Below, piece by piece: positions 8,477 to 18,095 of a DNA stretch of 26,597 nucleotides (position 1 is its first letter; each line of letters opens with the position of its first letter). The stretch comes from Priapulus caudatus (Eukaryota; Priapulida; Priapulimorpha; Priapulimorphida; Priapulidae), in the NCBI RefSeq assembly GCF_000485595.1, contig NW_014579752.1, positions 1 through 26,597 of the forward strand, written 5' to 3'. The notes beneath the pieces were generated by a model, which ran no database searches, was not told the DNA's origin, and saw nothing but the letters and a program-made list of their open reading frames with translations. The translations under genes and the position numbers were made by a program.

Positions 8477-8560
8477 AGCCCGACCAGGTCTTACGACTGT
8501 TCACGTCGTAAGCGCCCACGTGTAGTGAGAAGGCGAGAAAGGGTACATTTTGTGGCTTAT
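8477..8560 (+). repeat. Direct repeat copy 1 flanking the hexanucleotide block
   Basis: The CGACCAGGTCTTACGACTGTTCACGTCGTAAG unit, continuing through GAGAAGGCGAGAAAGG to TGTGGCTTAT, recurs at 9067-9150. It contains a hairpin with stem CTTACGAC/GTCGTAAG (8491-8513). A third partial copy (GGCTCTACGACTGTGGC) is at about 8591. Confidence 0.7.
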
Positions 8561-8624
8561 GCATGTAATGCGTGTACTAGCCAGACGGGCAGGCTCTACG
8601 ACTGTGGCTAATTTGTGGCTAATG

Positions 8625-9065
8625 TAGATCTATGTGTAGATGTAGATGTAGATGTAGGTGTAGATGTAGATGTAGATGTAGATGTAGATGTAGATGTAGA
8701 TCGTAGTGTAGGTGTAGGTGTAGGTGTAGATGTAGGATGTAGATGTAGGTGTAGATGTAGATGTAGATGTAGATGTAGAATTAATGTAGATGTAGATGTA
8801 GATTGTAGATGTATAGAGTAGATGTGAGATGTAGGTTGTAGATGTAGGTGTAGATGTAGATGTAGAGATGTAGATGTAGATGTATGATGTAGATGTAGAT
8901 GTAGATGTAGATGTAGATGTAATGTATGTATGTAGATGTAGATGTAAGATGTAGATGTAGATATATGTATGTAGATGTAGATGTAGATGTAGATGTAGAT
9001 GTAGAGTGTAGGTGTAGGTGTAGGTGTAGGTGTAGATGTATATGTAGATGTAGGTGTAGATGTAG
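8625..9065 (+). repeat. (TAGATG)n hexanucleotide satellite
   Basis: About seventy units of TAGATG with TAGGTG variants clustered in runs (for example at about 8706-8730 and 9007-9035). The open frame of alternating Val-Asp that crosses it is a repeat by-product. Confidence 0.95.
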
Positions 9066-9066
9066 C

Positions 9067-9150
9067 TCGACCAGTCTCTACGACTGTTTCACGTCGTAAG
9101 AGCCACGCGTAATGATAGGCGACAAGGTAATTTCTGTGGCTATAGGTTAT
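9067..9150 (+). repeat. Direct repeat copy 2 flanking the hexanucleotide block
   Basis: CGACCAGTCTCTACGACTGTTTCACGTCGTAAGAGCCACGCGTAATGATAGGCGACAAGG matches 8477-8560 with a few changes. The copies bracket the hexanucleotide block. Confidence 0.7.
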
Positions 9151-10218
9151 AAGGTCAGGCTATAGGTATATGCGGGTATGTGAGTATGGGCTGCGACGCG
9201 AGAGATTACTAAGAGATTTGTGGAGAGATGATGTACGGTTTCCAGGATGCTAGCTAGGTCGACAACAAATCCGTTTATCTTTCTAATCAAATCACAGCTA
9301 TTATAGACATCTTGGGGCTTCTATGGCGCGCTATCCTAGTGTTCGTTGCTGGCCCGTAGATCGATATAGCGAAGTAACTTGCGTTGCGTCCGCAAAGGAA
9401 TACCAGGTAGCAGCATACTCGGTTTTGGACTGGTCACTGGCTTCAAAATGTAGCGTATACGTTACATAACGTTTGAATGAAATAATTTAGAGTAAAATAA
9501 TCAAGAAGAAGTATAATTTTGTTCACGTAAAAGATATTATTGTTTACAACTGATACAGGTCTGCACGGTACAAGTAGCAATGTCAAGTCCTTGCACAAAA
9601 GAGCCATAGAAACCGCGAACACCGCGCGTTAAGCGTCGCGACCCACAACCAGAGCTCCTTTTCGATTCCTCCATCTCTCTCCACTCCTTCATCTCTCCAC
9701 TCGATATGCACCCCTATTTCACAATGACTCGTGAATCTGCCTAACCTAATACACGCTACATCACAACGCAACCTACCATTTATAACCTACATGCTAACTG
9801 ACTGACTCTGCCCCAGCCCACGCTATTTACAACTAAATCTAGCTAAAATTACTAATCTATATGTAACAACTGTAAAACACATATTACACTATCATACACC
9901 TAAGAGCCTGTATAAGAGAGATATATGCTTATAAGAGATATATACCTAATATATACCTAAGAGCCTGTATATTTAAGCGCTGTATTACGAGACTGTATTA
10001 TCATTACATTCTCTGCATTTCTCGTCTGGCCGTTTAATTACGGCACTATAATATGATCACCTCAGCGTATGCGCGTGCATAACCGACGATAATACCGAGA
10101 TTTCTAGTTAAAATGCAATATAAATTCCATCTTTTCCGATCTCTTTCAGTCTATAATTACATATAATGATAAATTCCATCTCTCCCGGTCTCTTCTAGTC
10201 TGTTATCGTCAACATATA
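9151..10218. other. Aquaporin-like gene intron, no recognised gene
   Basis: No coding pattern is convincing. Near 9900-9990 there are short repeats of AAGAGCCTGTATA and GAGATATATAC. A pyrimidine-rich module (AAATTCCATCT...TCT-AGTCT) occurs at about 10120 and 10172 and again at the true acceptor. Confidence 0.5.
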
Positions 10219-10436
10219 AGCCTCGTTCACATGAGACCTCGTATTTATGAAATACGGTATTTGCGAAATACCGAATCTGAGACAATTAAATACGTGGCAA
10301 TTAAATCGGGGTCTGGGAAGCTGCGTATTTACATCAAATACCGGATCTGTTTAGATACCGTATTTCTTGGACCGCACATTTTGCCTCGTGTGAACGCTAA
10401 ATACCGGATTTCTTGCTACGTGTGAACGCAGCTATA
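10219..10436. mobile_element. MITE-like element with imperfect terminal inverted repeats
   Basis: The left end CCTCGTTCACATGAGACC matches the reverse complement of the right end CTACGTGTGAACGCAG (CTGCGTTCACACGTAG). A second internal GCCTCGTGTGAACGC sits at about 10383. The interior repeats the palindrome-like AAATACGGTATTT/AAATACCGGAT at least five times. Its length (~215 bp) and lack of coding capacity fit a small non-autonomous DNA element in the intron. Confidence 0.55.
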
Positions 10437-10542
10437 GTAGTACGTTGAAACGCTCACAGGTTCTTTCCGGTAAACTCAAAAAATTAAAAATTAAAATCTA
10501 ATATAACTGTAACGGAATCATCTATAGATCTCATCACATATA

Positions 10543-10590
10543 ATTAAGAGCTTATAATCACATATATATATATTATTATAAGCTCTTGAT
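10543..10590. repeat. Hairpin before the splice acceptor
   Basis: AAGAGCTTATAAT and its partner ATTATAAGCTCTT form a 12-13 bp stem around a CACATATATATAT loop. It ends about 30 bases before the exon. Confidence 0.8.
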
Positions 10591-10619
10591 ATCATGATAA
10601 ATTCCATCTCTCGTTGCAG

Positions 10620-10755
10620 TTCGAGCTGTGGCTTGTGAGGTGCTAGTGACGTCATCGCTGACGTTCGCAGCGCTGTTGAACGGAGTGGATAAGCGAAGCA
10701 GCGTGTCCGCAGCGCTACCTGTCGGCTTGACTGTCGCTCTCAACGTCATCGTCGC
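10620..10755 (+). CDS. Aquaporin-like protein, helix 5 exon
   Basis: Follows the acceptor CGTTGCAG (10612-10619) and ends before the donor GTGCGT (10756). With the preceding base it encodes V-RAVACEVLVTSSLTFAAL, then LNGVDKRSSVSAALPVGLTVALNVIVA. This matches MIP helix 5: E.L.T..L......D.KR.......P..IGL.V....... It ends in phase 2 with GC, and the next exon gives A, so VIVA is followed directly by GAISGASMNPARS. CpG-rich and clean compared with the first exon. The donor is the start of the CA/CGCA microsatellite. Confidence 0.75.
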
Positions 10756-10776
10756 GTGCGTATACACGCGCGTACA

Positions 10777-10816
<40 letters not shown>

Positions 10817-11052
10817 CGTACACACGCACGCATGTACACGCACGTCCACGCACGCACGCACACGCATACACGCACGTACACGCACGTACGCACGCACGCA
10901 CGCATGTACGCATGTACACACATACACGCACACACACGCATATACACACGAATACGCACGCGCACGCACGCACGCACACACACAAATAATACATGCATAC
11001 ATACACTCATGCACGTACACACACACACGCACGCACACATACACGACACACA

Positions 11053-11103
<51 letters not shown>

Positions 11104-11360
11104 CCACACACAGGTCGCACACACATACACGGACACGCACACGACACGAATACACACGAACACGCGGCGCACGCACGCACGCGCACGCACGCTACGCGAC
11201 GACAACAATAAATTACATGCATACATACACTCATGCACGTACACACACGACGCACGCCAGCACACACACACACACATACAACAGCACACACACACACACA
11301 CACACACACCACGACACACACAGCACACCACACACACACACACACACACATACACACACG
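10756..11360 (+). repeat. CGCA/CA microsatellite tract in intron
   Basis: About 600 bases of (CGCA)n and (CA)n with CATA interruptions, open in all frames on both strands without meaning. A complex segment, ACATGCATACATACACTCAT plus GCACGTACACACAC, occurs at 10991 and again at 11215, so part of the tract was duplicated with a 224-bp period. Confidence 0.95.
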
Positions 11361-11509
11361 CATTATTTTTAATCTCTATCGCATCTATAGTGAATAGAAA
11401 CAAATTGCCTTTTTATTTATATATCACCTATATGTCATATATATATATAAATACATGTATATACATATATATGTATATATTTATATTTATATTTATATTA
11501 ATATTATAG

Positions 11510-11672
11510 AGGGGCGATCAGTGGTGCATCTATGAATCCTGCACGTAGCTTCGGTCCGCTTGTAACTCTATCATTTATCGGAACCTCGGACCTCGGCACC
11601 GTGTGGAAACTTCACTGGGCTGCATGTGGTCCGTGTCTCGGTGCACTAGTTGCCGGATGCATATACACGTAC
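11510..11672 (+). CDS. Aquaporin-like protein, second NPA loop and helix 6 exon
   Basis: Follows the acceptor TATTATAG (11502-11509). It encodes GAISGASMNPARSFGPLV, then TLSFIG, then LGTVWKLHWAACGPCLGALV and AGCIYTY. SGASMNPARSFGP is the second NPA box with its selectivity-filter Arg, the most conserved MIP signature. W....W..GP..GA..AG..Y is helix 6. The end is uncertain. A GTACGT donor at 11669 gives phase 2, which no downstream acceptor completes without a stop. GTATAT at 11673 gives phase 0, which fits the acceptor at 12122. Confidence 0.8.
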
Positions 11673-12122
11673 GTATATTATATTATATATGTTATACACA
11701 TACATGATATAGGTGCGTATATTATAATATATATGTTATACGCATACATATATTAACGTACACATTGTTGTATATATATTCCGTGTCCGACTCGTTGGAT
11801 TGCATTGGGACCGTTTTGTACGTTCACTATATATCTTGCCATATTGATTGTTAAAACTTGCATTAACTTACTCTTTCACTAGGATGCAACTTGCACTAAA
11901 CTTTCTATTGCATCCTCAGTTATTGTAGAATTTGCACTGCTATTGTAGAGCTTGTACTGTAGTTATTGTAGTTATTGCACTATCAGTATATTGTTGAATA
12001 TTTATTGTACAACGTTTGAATAATTTCGAATGAGAGCGGCCCTGTCAACAATCTATGTGGTGACGCAGATTGACACACGCACTTTCTCGCTTTCTCCATG
12101 TATAGGTGATATTTCGCCGCAG
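11673..12122. other. Last proposed intron of the aquaporin-like gene
   Basis: AT-rich with repeated GTATATTATA(AT)ATATATGTTATAC(A/G)CATACAT at about 11673 and 11717. Two acceptors, CGCAG at 12068 and CGCAG at 12122, are both in phase 0 for the terminal exon. Using the first would add IDTRTFSLSPCIGDISPQ. Confidence 0.4.
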
Positions 12123-12323
12123 CCGAAAGACAACCCAATATGCAAATGGCTGATGAAGAGGAATTATGCATCGACCTACCAAAGAACAGCATTAGACTAC
12201 GTTAATGTTGATAATGATGATGATGATGATGACGATGATGATGATGATAATAATGATGATGATGATGATAATAATGATGATGATAAAAAACACGAAGAGA
12301 ACCATACTAATAAAAACACTTGA
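12123..12323 (+). CDS. Aquaporin-like protein, proposed terminal exon with Asp-rich tail
   Basis: The frame runs PKDNPICKWLMKRNYASTYQ, then RTALDYVNVDN, then about thirty residues almost all Asp and Asn from a (GAT)n/(AAT)n repeat, then KKHEENHTNKNT and a stop. It would be the cytoplasmic C-terminus after helix 6. Support is positional (phase 0 after CCGCAG, on the same strand) and a sensible basic-then-acidic composition. There is no family match, and the exon could belong to something else. The length of the acidic run should vary because it is a trinucleotide microsatellite. Confidence 0.45.
   Translation, partial: PKDNPICKWLMKRNYASTYQRTALDYVNVDNDDDDDDDDDDDNNDDDDDNNDDDKKHEENHTNKNT
12213..12287 (+). 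repeat. (GAT)n trinucleotide microsatellite, coding for the Asp run
   Basis: Imperfect GAT repeats with GAC and AAT variants inside the proposed terminal exon. Confidence 0.9.
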
Positions 12324-13600
12324 TGGTTTATGGAAAATGCGGCGCTATGAGGGGGGGGGGGGTGTATACACTGCTATTGCAGTTGCAGATATTACAAAGA
12401 TTTGTAATTCTGTAAAATGATATCACGGGTGAAAATCTGTTATTAAGATTTAATATCATGATAATGACGTCAAGGCGATGATAAGAAGATGCATGCTTCT
12501 ATCTGCAAGCTAAATTATTACAATATTTTTTTACGAAGCATGGTTAAATGTGGATGAACAATCACTCGCATCTAGATCAATTTCTTCCAGTCTGGGAGGT
12601 GGCGACCCCTAGCAGGTCGATACAAGATCACATGATTCAGGCGCAACTAACATTAGCCAGTCAGTATATATAGCTGGAGATGTGTGTTTTACGTGAAAAA
12701 TGCAACGGTATGTTCAACCTTTATAGCAAATGAATGAAAAAGGCCCTTTACTTTAATATGTGAATCACGTGTTGAGCACGTATCGATCATGCAGTCACAT
12801 CAATAATCGACAGGTTGCTAATCGTTCCAAATTTTTATTTTTGTAAAATGTGATAAAAAAATTTATAATTTCAGTTGTACAGGATCATGTACAAACAAAA
12901 ATGTTTAGTAGTAGATTATTGGCGCGTAGAATGTAGGAAAATGCGAAGGAATTAGGAATTTAGGAATTTCCACTATTTATCTAAACAAAATAAACCAAGG
13001 GGCAAATACCCCACCCCAGAGGGATTATCGCGCCAATATGGGGTTGCGGAACCCAGTGACGAATATAAGGGGGTCGTTGGCAAAATACTGGTGAGAAACG
13101 CTTTCCTACTGAGCGTATATTTCGCTATTGTTGTTACCGTGTAACATTTCTTAATCGTCAGATTTGACGCATCGAGTATATACAGCGAGATTACTGGTTC
13201 GATATAGTTGTTATCAATTCAATACTGTGATGTTTATTCTCACTATTAAAGTTTGACACGCTAATTTAGTGTTAAATTACAGATTTACCACTTTTTTTAC
13301 AAATAAGTTGTTACGCAGTTTTTGTTATTTTAGTTCTTACATTATGCAATTAATAAATATGTTCAAACCTATTTTTTATTTTATTCGTTTTGTATGTAGA
13401 ACGGGATACTACATAAGGTTCTACGCCGCTGTGTGTTAATTAATGAACAGATTTATTACACAATAACGAAATTTGTAAAATAATGTCGTCATTACGGAAA
13501 GTTTCAGCTAAATTTAATAATTGTATGCTAAGTAGGGCCGCAGACCGAGCCAATCCCGCAACGGGTAAATATAGTTACTTGTAACCTACTATATATAACT
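12324..13600. other. Non-coding stretch after the aquaporin-like gene
   Basis: No gene is recognisable. A run of ten G occurs at about 12352. AATAAA at 12989-12994 could serve as a distant polyadenylation signal. TTGTACAGGATCATGTACAA (about 12874) forms a 7-bp-stem hairpin. A GC-richer patch at 13000-13080 looks like an inserted repeat but has no clear termini. Confidence 0.5.
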
Positions 13601-13689
13601 CATCTGTATAATTTAGGGTCGTAGCTAACTCATTTTGTCCTGCAAAACTCTGGACAGTTGACGGCGGGCCGTTCGGTGTGTACTTGCTG

Positions 13690-14185
13690 TCTCTCACACA
13701 CACGCGCACGTGCACAGCACCTGCTCTCAAACTGCCGACCGTCACGTACGCAAGCTCCGCACGCAATCATACACAGACACGCACATACACACACGATTGC
13801 ACTATACACACACACGCACATACACAACCCATACACACACACACGCGCGCGCGCGCCACACACACCAACACCGCAGCTACAGCAACACACACACACACAC
13901 ACACACCTCACACACACACACGACACATCACACACACAACAAAACCCACACAGCAACACGCACGCACGCACACACGGCACGCACACACAACACACACACA
14001 CACACCACAGCACACCAACACACGACGCAGCGCGACGGCACGCACGCAGCACACACACACACACCTCACTAGCACGCAACCAGCACACAGCACACCACAA
14101 TCCACCACACACACACGCATCACGCATACGTCACACCCCGCACGCACGCTACACACACACACACAGTAACGCACGCACACACGCA
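13690..14185 (+). repeat. Second CA/CGCA microsatellite tract
   Basis: About 500 bases of interrupted (CA)n and (CGCA)n. The His/Thr-rich and Cys/Val-rich open frames over it on both strands are repeat artefacts. Confidence 0.95.
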
Positions 14186-14595
14186 CGCACGCATTGTGGG
14201 TTATGCACGATGTGCAATAGGCCTAAGGCAATTGAGATGGCTCACAGTGTGCCGCCTAGAATAGGCTGCCGCAAGCCAAATTGCCTATCAACAACGCCGA
14301 TCAATTACGTCTTCGCGCGGTTCTCTGTGCATTCGAGTCAAATTGCTGCAGGCGATTCGACACAGCAGCATATGCCTCCCGCGAGCAAGAAAACCCTATC
14401 GTAATGCCCCAGACACCACCTCCTCTAGCGTTCGTGTGAGTGGCGGCGTGCAGACACACCAGACTGCGGATCATGTGCTCGAATCAAAATAAAAAGGTCA
14501 GGCATAGCCATTTTAATGCGCGAGTGGCAATAATGTGTTGGACGACAATAGGATGCACGTTCAAGGGAGAGTGCTCTAGAAGAATCCCACTGTGA
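14186..14595. other. Stretch without recognised gene
   Basis: Moderate GC. The plus-strand frame continuing out of the CA tract (to 14404) has no family resemblance that I can see. Confidence 0.4.
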
Positions 14596-14928
14596 GAGAA
14601 GGTCCGTCGAGCGTCTTTTCTGCCATCCGATTCTAGTATACATTCCGGATTCTTCAGTTATCCAGATGAAGACGGGAGTACTAGAGAAGCGTTGCGAAAG
14701 GAGGTGTTGATCCGAAGCGCTGAGCGCAGATCGTTCGCCGCAGTTCCGCGCCGCAAAGGCCGCACCGCGACCGCGCGGAAACGTCGACGACAGCTAGTTG
14801 CGAGCGCTGGCTCCACGCTCCTGCCTCCGTGCGCCGAGTGCGTTAGCCGGCGCACGGATCCAATTGCCTGCCAATGCGAGCGTCGAGAATTTTACGGAAG
14901 AATGAATGAAAGAGCTGAGCTCCATTGA
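14596..14928 (+). other. CpG-rich open segment, possible exon or CpG island
   Basis: One frame stays open for about 110 codons (TGA at 14593 to TGA at 14926). It includes HSGFFSYPDEDGSTREALRK and an Arg-rich run after it, then a Cys-containing part (PPCAECVSRR, IACQCERRE). Base composition and CpG density (14700-14860) are well above the surroundings. No domain is recognised, and no clear splice sites or start decide whether it is coding. A CpG-rich promoter region is equally possible. Confidence 0.25.
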
Positions 14929-16940
14929 GCTGCTCTTCTTTGCTAGTTGAATGGAAATATCAATGAAAGTGTCAAGACGTTGTACTTCTACACGTGTTGT
15001 ATAACTATAAGTATGTGTAAGTATAAGTGTTGTATACGTACGTGCGTTGGTGTGTGACTGCGTGCGTTCATACATGTATACGCACGTGTGTGCGTATTTG
15101 TCTGCTTCGTAGTACTACAGCTAGCTATGTGCTTGCGTGCATGGCTGCTTGTCAAAAGTTAAAAGTTACGGAAAACACTACTTCGTTGGGTCATGTTTGT
15201 AATTCTGCTGTCCTTTGTTGTGTGAAGAAGACCCACTGAAACGATATGGATCTTTTAAATAATACAGAACATGACATCACACATGTAGATGATCATGTAG
15301 AGAGATGGACTTCGGAAGTACATCTGCAACACAACAAGAGCCCACATTGACGGGTTAAAAAACAGCCAATGCAAATTTCTGCGAGTTTGCGAGAATCGTT
15401 TGCTGCAAAGTCAAAAGCACTCACACTACCACTACCACACACTATCACTAGTACTACCACTGACGTTGCGACTACACCTACTGCGGTAGCTGTGTGCTTC
15501 TCTCCCGTGCGCGCGGTGTCTGTCAATTTCTGTCCCTCCCTCTCTCTCTCTTGCTGGCTCTGTCTCTCTCTCTCTCTCTCTTTGTATCCCTTGTAGGGTA
15601 TGCATTATAATATCATAACTGGCAGTTAGAATAGTATAATAGACTCTTACTTCATAATACTAAGCGATGTTAGGAGACCAAATTGGGAATCGCAATCCAA
15701 ATATACTATTTCCACACCCGATAGGAATACTGCACTCCCACAATAACAAATATTCAGTATGTGTATGTGCGCGTGTGGGCGCGACTTACCGTCAATCCAT
15801 CGATCGGTAGTTTAATCGAAAAACACCAATTTAACAAGTGTACGACAACCGCCTTGATTTGCTCTTCAGATCTTATCTTTTGTGTTAAGATGCAGCTCGC
15901 CATAATGTTTAGGACAGATTGTCCCCTGGGTCCAAGACGGCCAACCTTTGAGTAGGGGTTTACTAGAATTTATTTTCATGGATTTTACTAGAGGTTATAT
16001 AGTAGAAATCAACACTTTTGATATCAAGACAGGCTGGGGTTTCAAACTTATTTCCAAGAATTGAACTATTGGCTATTATAGAAAGGCATGTGCTGCTTCA
16101 ACGAGTACAAATAAACTTTTTTCATTTTTTAGAAAAAAAATGCCACAGTTTCACTGCTTTCGAGCACATGAATGTTACACGTCATCCTGCTATCCCAGAC
16201 AACTGTACTTACAATGCCGATTAGCTGCAACTTATTCAAGTTCTATGCATGGATTCAGTCGGTGTGCTGAAAAATCAAACCAACCTTCGCTAAAACGTAA
16301 AAGCAACGAAATCACAGCGACAAAGGTTACGGGCCATAGCGGCACATTGTTTGCATCCATGGTGTTGGATAGCGCCTCACAGACGTGTTTTGGGAGCACA
16401 AGAAAAAATGCCAGATATCTAAATCCGCCAGTTACACCTGCTGCGCTATTCGTACGGCTAAGTTAATAGACTATACTAGTCTCAATAACTCCCCACTCGT
16501 AGCATGACCAGCTGCAGATAATATAACTTCTACTATCCGCTTCAGGTGTAATGCCCCATATTTATAGCTTACATACATCACAAATGCTAACTGGCTAGAC
16601 TATACCGAAACTGCTGTACATCGATGAAATAATCTAGTCTGGATGGCAAAAATGTAATAAGCTGACAGGCAACTCAAACTCCTGGTTGAAGTGTAAACTG
16701 AGGATCGAGGCAACGAACGTGTCCGCCTGCTCGAAATTAATATGCTACACAACAGCTTCCCCAAAACGAAACTAGTTGCCAATTAATACATTACACGGTG
16801 ATTGCTAACATTAATACTGCGTTGCCCTTCAATAGGACGACGACACAGAGACCGTGACGCTGATTAAGTGTATCCTCAGACACACAGTTAACACCACGCT
16901 GCAGCGCGCACGCCATGCTGCGCTACGTAAATAACTGCAG
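14929..16940. other. Intergenic stretch without recognised gene
   Basis: Contains TGTG/CGTG-rich patches near 15000-15110 and 15755, and a (CT)n tract at 15535-15585. Scattered short open frames show no motifs. No RNA gene was recognised. Confidence 0.45.
15535..15585 (+). repeat. (CT)n microsatellite
   Basis: CCCTCCCTCTCTCTCTCTTG and a following (TC)n run. Confidence 0.9.
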
Positions 16941-16943
16941 CTC

Positions 16944-16958
16944 TCACCAGGTGGCGCC
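16944..16958 (+). promoter_or_regulatory. CTCF-like motif 1
   Basis: TCACCAGGTGGCGCC matches the bilaterian CTCF core CCASYAGRKGGCRS at all but the first base. Binding depends on the host having CTCF and is inferred only. Confidence 0.35.
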
Positions 16959-17122
16959 GGTAATCATCATGGAGAGAACAGACGCTTTTCTAACAATAGA
17001 ACGGGCACTAGGACGACGGAGACACTGAAGGTAGTCACGGCCACACACCATGAGTGTCACCTAGGTTACAATGATAGGCAGGGGCAGAATGCGCATCTGC
17101 CGCCCATTGATTTAATGTGATG

Positions 17123-17137
17123 CCACCAGGGGGCACC
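17123..17137 (+). promoter_or_regulatory. CTCF-like motif 2
   Basis: CCACCAGGGGGCACC fits the CTCF core consensus. It is in the same orientation as the motif at 16944, about 180 bp away. Confidence 0.4.
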
Positions 17138-17244
17138 CCCTCATCAGGCAGCGGAGCAGCGCCACACGCCCTGCAATCGTTATTCTTGTATTCCGCCGCG
17201 TGCAGCAGGGATTTCTTGTATTCCACACTCCCCTCTCGTGCGCT

Positions 17245-17560
17245 CATGCTGGCCCCACCTCAGTCGCTACCACGCTCTTTCTTGCTGGCCCCACCTCAGT
17301 CGCTACCACCCTCTCTCTCGCTGGCCCCACCTCAGTCGCTACCATCCTCTCTTCCGCTGGCCCACCTCAGTCGCTCCAACCCTTCTCTCTCGCTGGCACA
17401 CACCTCAGTCGCTACCAACCCTCTCTTTACCGACCCCCCCTCAGTCGCTACCACCCCTACTCTCTTAGCTGGCCCCACTCTTCAGTCGGCTACCACCCTC
17501 TCTCTTGCTGCCCCCACCTCGGTCCTACCACCCTCTCTCTCGCTCAGCATCGCACTCTTG
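17245..17560 (+). repeat. 36-bp minisatellite, about eight copies
   Basis: The unit is GCTGGCCCCACCTCAGTCGCTACCACCCTCTCTCTC. CAGTCG-type anchors start at 17261, 17297, 17333, 17368, 17406, 17442 and 17483, so the period is 35-41 bp, mostly 36. The period is a multiple of three, so two or more frames stay open through it, giving LAGPTSVATTLS or LAPPQSLPPSLS repeats. I treat these as non-coding. Confidence 0.9.
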
Positions 17561-17760
17561 TCTCTTCCCCTCCATCTATTTTCACCTTCCACTCTTCTCT
17601 TTATCTCTCAACTCTGCTCCCCTTCGTCAGTATACACCCCATGTATGCACGCGCGCACTCTCGACGCTCTCCATTCCGATATCACTTATTGCCGTTGAGT
17701 CAGTTGTACATGTGAAGTGCAACAGTGTTGGCTGCAGCAGTGAAGAAGTAATATTACTCT

Positions 17761-18095
17761 ATTACTGCTTAGAAGCCAAGAAAAGAACAAGTTAGATACT
17801 ATTAAAACTTGCATACGCATAGCAAGCAGAAGTAAAGAAAGAAGTGACTATATTGCATAGTGGCATGTAGAAGCAAGAAAGAAAAGAAGGATTAATATAA
17901 TCTGCATACTACTTGTATTAACTCTGCATCCTGCATTGGAAGCCAGAAAAAGACAAACCCAAGTCGGAAACTCTGTGTTTATACCCGGATTAGAAGCTAG
18001 GAAAGAAAGAAGTTAATAACTGCATACTGCATTATATTGCAAAAGAAGAAAGAAACCAAGCTGGAAACTGCGTGTCGGAACCATGCGAAACCACG
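17761..18095 (+). repeat. Degenerate repeats with GAAGC-AGGAAAGAAAGAAG and CTGCATACTGCAT
   Basis: Purine-rich GAAGCCAAGAAAAGAAC, GAAGCAAGAAAGAAAAGAAGG, GAAGCCAGAAAAAGACAA and GAAGCTAGGAAAGAAAGAAG alternate with GCATACTGCATTATATT-like parts at roughly 60-100 bp spacing. It looks like an old tandem array. Confidence 0.5.

Noticed and set aside
8615-8821. Val-Asp repeat peptide
   Set aside because: Direct translation of (TAGATG)n, with no start context or flanking coding sequence.
10576-11509. Long open frames of Cys/Val (minus) and His/Thr (plus), 275 and 293 codons
   Set aside because: They are translations of the CA/CGCA microsatellite and open in every frame; only the first part on + overlaps the real aquaporin exon.
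13150-13230. Possible tRNA (GGTTCGA near 13194)
   Set aside because: No acceptor stem or anticodon arm can be drawn around it.
13630-14404. His/Thr-rich frame on + (248 codons) and Cys/Val-rich frame on -
   Set aside because: Same reason: the second CA tract. The non-repeat tail (14200-14404) shows no motif.
17035-17247. 70-codon minus-strand frame (GGITLNQWAADAHSAPAYHC)
   Set aside because: It looks smooth but I recognise no family, and it spans the CTCF-like motif and a TTCTTGTATTCC direct repeat. Not enough to call a gene.
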